7,432 nt of DNA from Allobranchiibius sp038199265 (GTDB taxonomy: Bacteria; Actinomycetota; Actinomycetes; Actinomycetales; Dermatophilaceae). Positions within the stretch are counted from its first letter, which is position 1; each line of letters opens with the position of its first letter. The notes beneath the pieces were generated by a model. The model saw only the letters and a list, made by a program, of their open reading frames with translations. It ran no database searches and was not told where the DNA came from. This document shows, piece after piece, positions 6,303 to 7,432 of the stretch. Both the position numbers and the translations under genes were made by a program. Location: the NCBI GenBank assembly GCA_038199265.1, contig JBBPZD010000281.1, positions 1-7,432 on the forward strand, given 5' to 3'.

Positions 6303-6761
6303 TCACCGGGTAGGGAACATCGCTAGATACTCCCGCAATGCAGCTGCTGTGTCGTGAGCGTGCTGTGGTGTCGTCTCGATCGTGATCTGAGATCCCGTTC
6401 GCCGCTGTGAGCCCAGCGGGGGTTGCGCAAGCTCGTGGCTCAACCCGATCAGTAACTGCACCCGCGCTGCCGACTGGGCACCCACCCCGAAGCTCAAGTT
6501 CGGCTCGGTGAATGTCAACCATCCAGCGGTGATTGGCTCGTCGAAGAAGGCTTTATCTAGCTGCCTGGCCTCGGCTGTGAGCGATCGCGTAAGACCGGCT
6601 GCAACGTTTTGAAACCAGTCGGCCAACTCAGCGACCTCCCAGGTCGTCAGACAGGGCTGCTGAAAAGACCACGACGGCCCCGCTTCAGTAGTCACGCTGC
6701 CATGAACGATGAGTCAGTTAAAGTCCCAGGAGTCTGGATCCTCTGACCGGTCGCCGGTCGT
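6303..6761 (-). pseudogene. WapI-like immunity-family gene, interrupted by an in-frame TGA and missing its 5' end
   Basis: From GTG 6695 the frame gives 130 residues resembling the WapI family: WSFQQPCLTTWEVAELADWF (residues 9-28) and FTEPNLSFGV (62-71), ending in LREYLAMFPTR. WapI of Bacillus subtilis neutralises the contact-dependent tRNase toxin WapA. Family members usually have about 40 more residues before this point, with a segment like WD-x-NWL-x-V-x-G. Reading upstream in the same frame, the sequence is SWDFN-stop-LIVHGSV. The match continues, but TGA (6714-6716) stands where Trp (TGG) is expected, and another stop lies at 6762-6764. The simplest reading is a nonsense mutation plus loss of the 5' end, which would have to overlap the ABM gene. 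A shortened protein from GTG 6695 remains possible but has no good ribosome binding site. No WapA-like toxin gene is in the window. The family is likely; the pseudogene state is inference. Confidence 0.7.
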
Positions 6762-6803
6762 TCACCGGGGCAGGGATCGGTCTGGGGCACCTGCTGACCC
6801 GGC

Positions 6804-7094
6804 CTATGGCGGCCCCACTCCGGAAATCTCGTAGCGGATGATCTTCGCGCCCCGAATGTCTGGCAGCGGAGTCGCGGTGGGGCCCGGATCAGTACTCCGA
6901 AAGGCCAGGAGCTGCTCCTCGGATACCCAGCGCTCGTAGACGACGACTCGATCAGCAACCAAGGGGTCCGCGGCCTGGACGAACTCGAGACACCCGGGCG
7001 CGTCGCGTGCACGGCGGGTCGCCTCAGCAGCCGCCACTAGGTAAGCGTCGCGGACGCCCGGAGATACCTCAAGGTAGCCAGCCACAATCAACAT
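6804..7094 (-). CDS. Antibiotic biosynthesis monooxygenase (ABM) domain protein
   Basis: A 96-residue single-domain protein with the ABM ferredoxin-like fold. It starts with a strand (LIVAGYLEV), continues with a helix around residues 14-31, the typical turn RDAPGCLEFV (30-39), the strand VVVYERW (50-56), a second helix SEEQLLAFR, and a final strand (KIIRYEISGVGPP). This size and order match the YgiN/ABM group, usually small dimeric cytoplasmic enzymes or stress proteins acting on quinones, polyketides or haem. The cofactor-free active site is not conserved enough to name a substrate. The ATG at 7094 has a GGGG three bases upstream, a weak site. It lies about 110 bases after the end of SelO and before the broken WapI-like gene, all on the minus strand, with no sign that they form an operon. 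Confidence 0.85.
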   Translation of the reverse strand: MLIVAGYLEVSPGVRDAYLVAAAEATRRARDAPGCLEFVQAADPLVADRVVVYERWVSEEQLLAFRSTDPGPTATPLPDIRGAKIIRYEISGVGPP

Positions 7095-7113
7095 GACCCC
7101 GAGTCTGCACGCT

Positions 7114-7129
7114 CTGCCGATTCCGGCAG
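7114..7129. repeat. Perfect 6-bp hairpin in front of the ABM gene
   Basis: CTGCCG (7114-7119) and CGGCAG (7124-7129) pair around ATTC. It lies 20 bases upstream of the ABM start, on the minus strand, so it would be in the leader or core promoter of that gene, or part of the SelO terminator region. Confidence 0.35.
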
Positions 7130-7172
7130 CTGTGGGAGAGCGACGATGGTTGCCCGATGATCGATCCGCTTG

Positions 7173-7205
7173 TGACGCCTGCGCCGGCGGCGAGCCTGAG
7201 CGTCA
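7173..7205 (-). terminator. Hairpin overlapping the SelO stop codon
   Basis: TGACGC (7173-7178) pairs with GCGTCA (7200-7205), and inside it CGCC (7182-7185) pairs with GGCG (7189-7192). On the minus strand the first arm begins with the TGA stop of SelO. It probably ends SelO transcription, but lacks a T-tract. Confidence 0.45.
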
Positions 7206-7432
7206 GGTGCCGCAGAAGGTTAGGTAGCGTCCGAACCCTTCTGGGGCGGCAGCTGCGTAGCGCTCGAGGCCCGGGCGCTTGTCGTAGGGACTGGTCACCG
7301 CTTCCAGCAACCGTTCGAGTGGAGCGAGATCGTCGATGGTCGCCGCGGTGAGAGCTTCTTCGACGAGGTGGTTGCGGGGGATGTAGACGGGGTTGGTCCG
7401 GTCCATTTCCTCGTGATCTGGCCCCAGAGCGC
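7203..7432 (-). CDS. selO: Protein adenylyltransferase SelO (YdiU), C-terminal end, cut by window edge
   Basis: The last 75 or so codons of SelO, a pseudokinase-fold enzyme that transfers AMP from ATP to Ser, Thr or Tyr of target proteins and is linked to redox control. Recognised by the conserved C-terminal segment NPVYIPRNHLVEEAL, then LERLLEAV-x(3)-PYDKRPGLERYAAAAP, and the ending YLTFCGT. The Cys three residues from the end occupies the place of selenocysteine in the human protein, and of the terminal Cys that forms a regulatory disulfide in Escherichia coli SelO. The frame is open to the right edge (the residues before Met at 7406 are LGPDHEE), so that Met is internal and not a start. 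Kinase-like catalytic residues lie outside the window. Identification is firm. Confidence 0.93.
   Translation of the reverse strand, partial: ALGPDHEEMDRTNPVYIPRNHLVEEALTAATIDDLAPLERLLEAVTSPYDKRPGLERYAAAAPEGFGRYLTFCGT

Overview
The window looks like chromosomal DNA from a high-GC actinomycete (Actinomycetota). GC is high, GTG starts are frequent, stop and start codons overlap (ATGA, GTGA), and one gene belongs to the mycothiol-associated Rv2466c family. Genus cannot be fixed from the sequence. No transposase, phage gene, CRISPR array, tRNA or rRNA was seen, and nothing here proves a new biological system.

Layout. Positions 1-296 (-) hold the N-terminal third of a short-chain dehydrogenase that leaves the window. 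A gap of about 770 bases without a convincing gene follows. Positions 1078-2924 (+) carry two thioredoxin-fold DsbA-superfamily proteins. The first is an Rv2466c-like protein with a CPFA active site; the second is a FrnE-like oxidoreductase with CPWC and a C-terminal CX4C. They are separated by about 400 bases that may encode a tiny membrane protein. Positions 3163-5129 (+) are a two-gene transport operon: a DUF3311 small membrane protein overlapping by ATGA with a monocarboxylate-type sodium:solute symporter, closed by a strong hairpin. Positions 5261-6006 (+) hold two overlapping small three-helix membrane proteins, a DUF202/YidH protein and a divergent partner.

From about 6303 onward genes run on the minus strand: a WapI-like immunity-family gene that appears broken by an in-frame TGA at a conserved Trp, an antibiotic-biosynthesis-monooxygenase (ABM) domain protein, and the C-terminal end of SelO (protein adenylyltransferase), which runs off the right edge.

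How the genes work together. The clear functional unit is DUF3311 plus symporter, predicted to import short monocarboxylates such as lactate, pyruvate, acetate or propionate. The two DsbA-like proteins and SelO all relate to thiol redox biology, so the neighbourhood has a loose redox flavour, but they are not one operon and the link is inference. The best leads are the decayed WapI-like gene, the active-site variation between the two DsbA-like proteins, and the possible small ORF between them.
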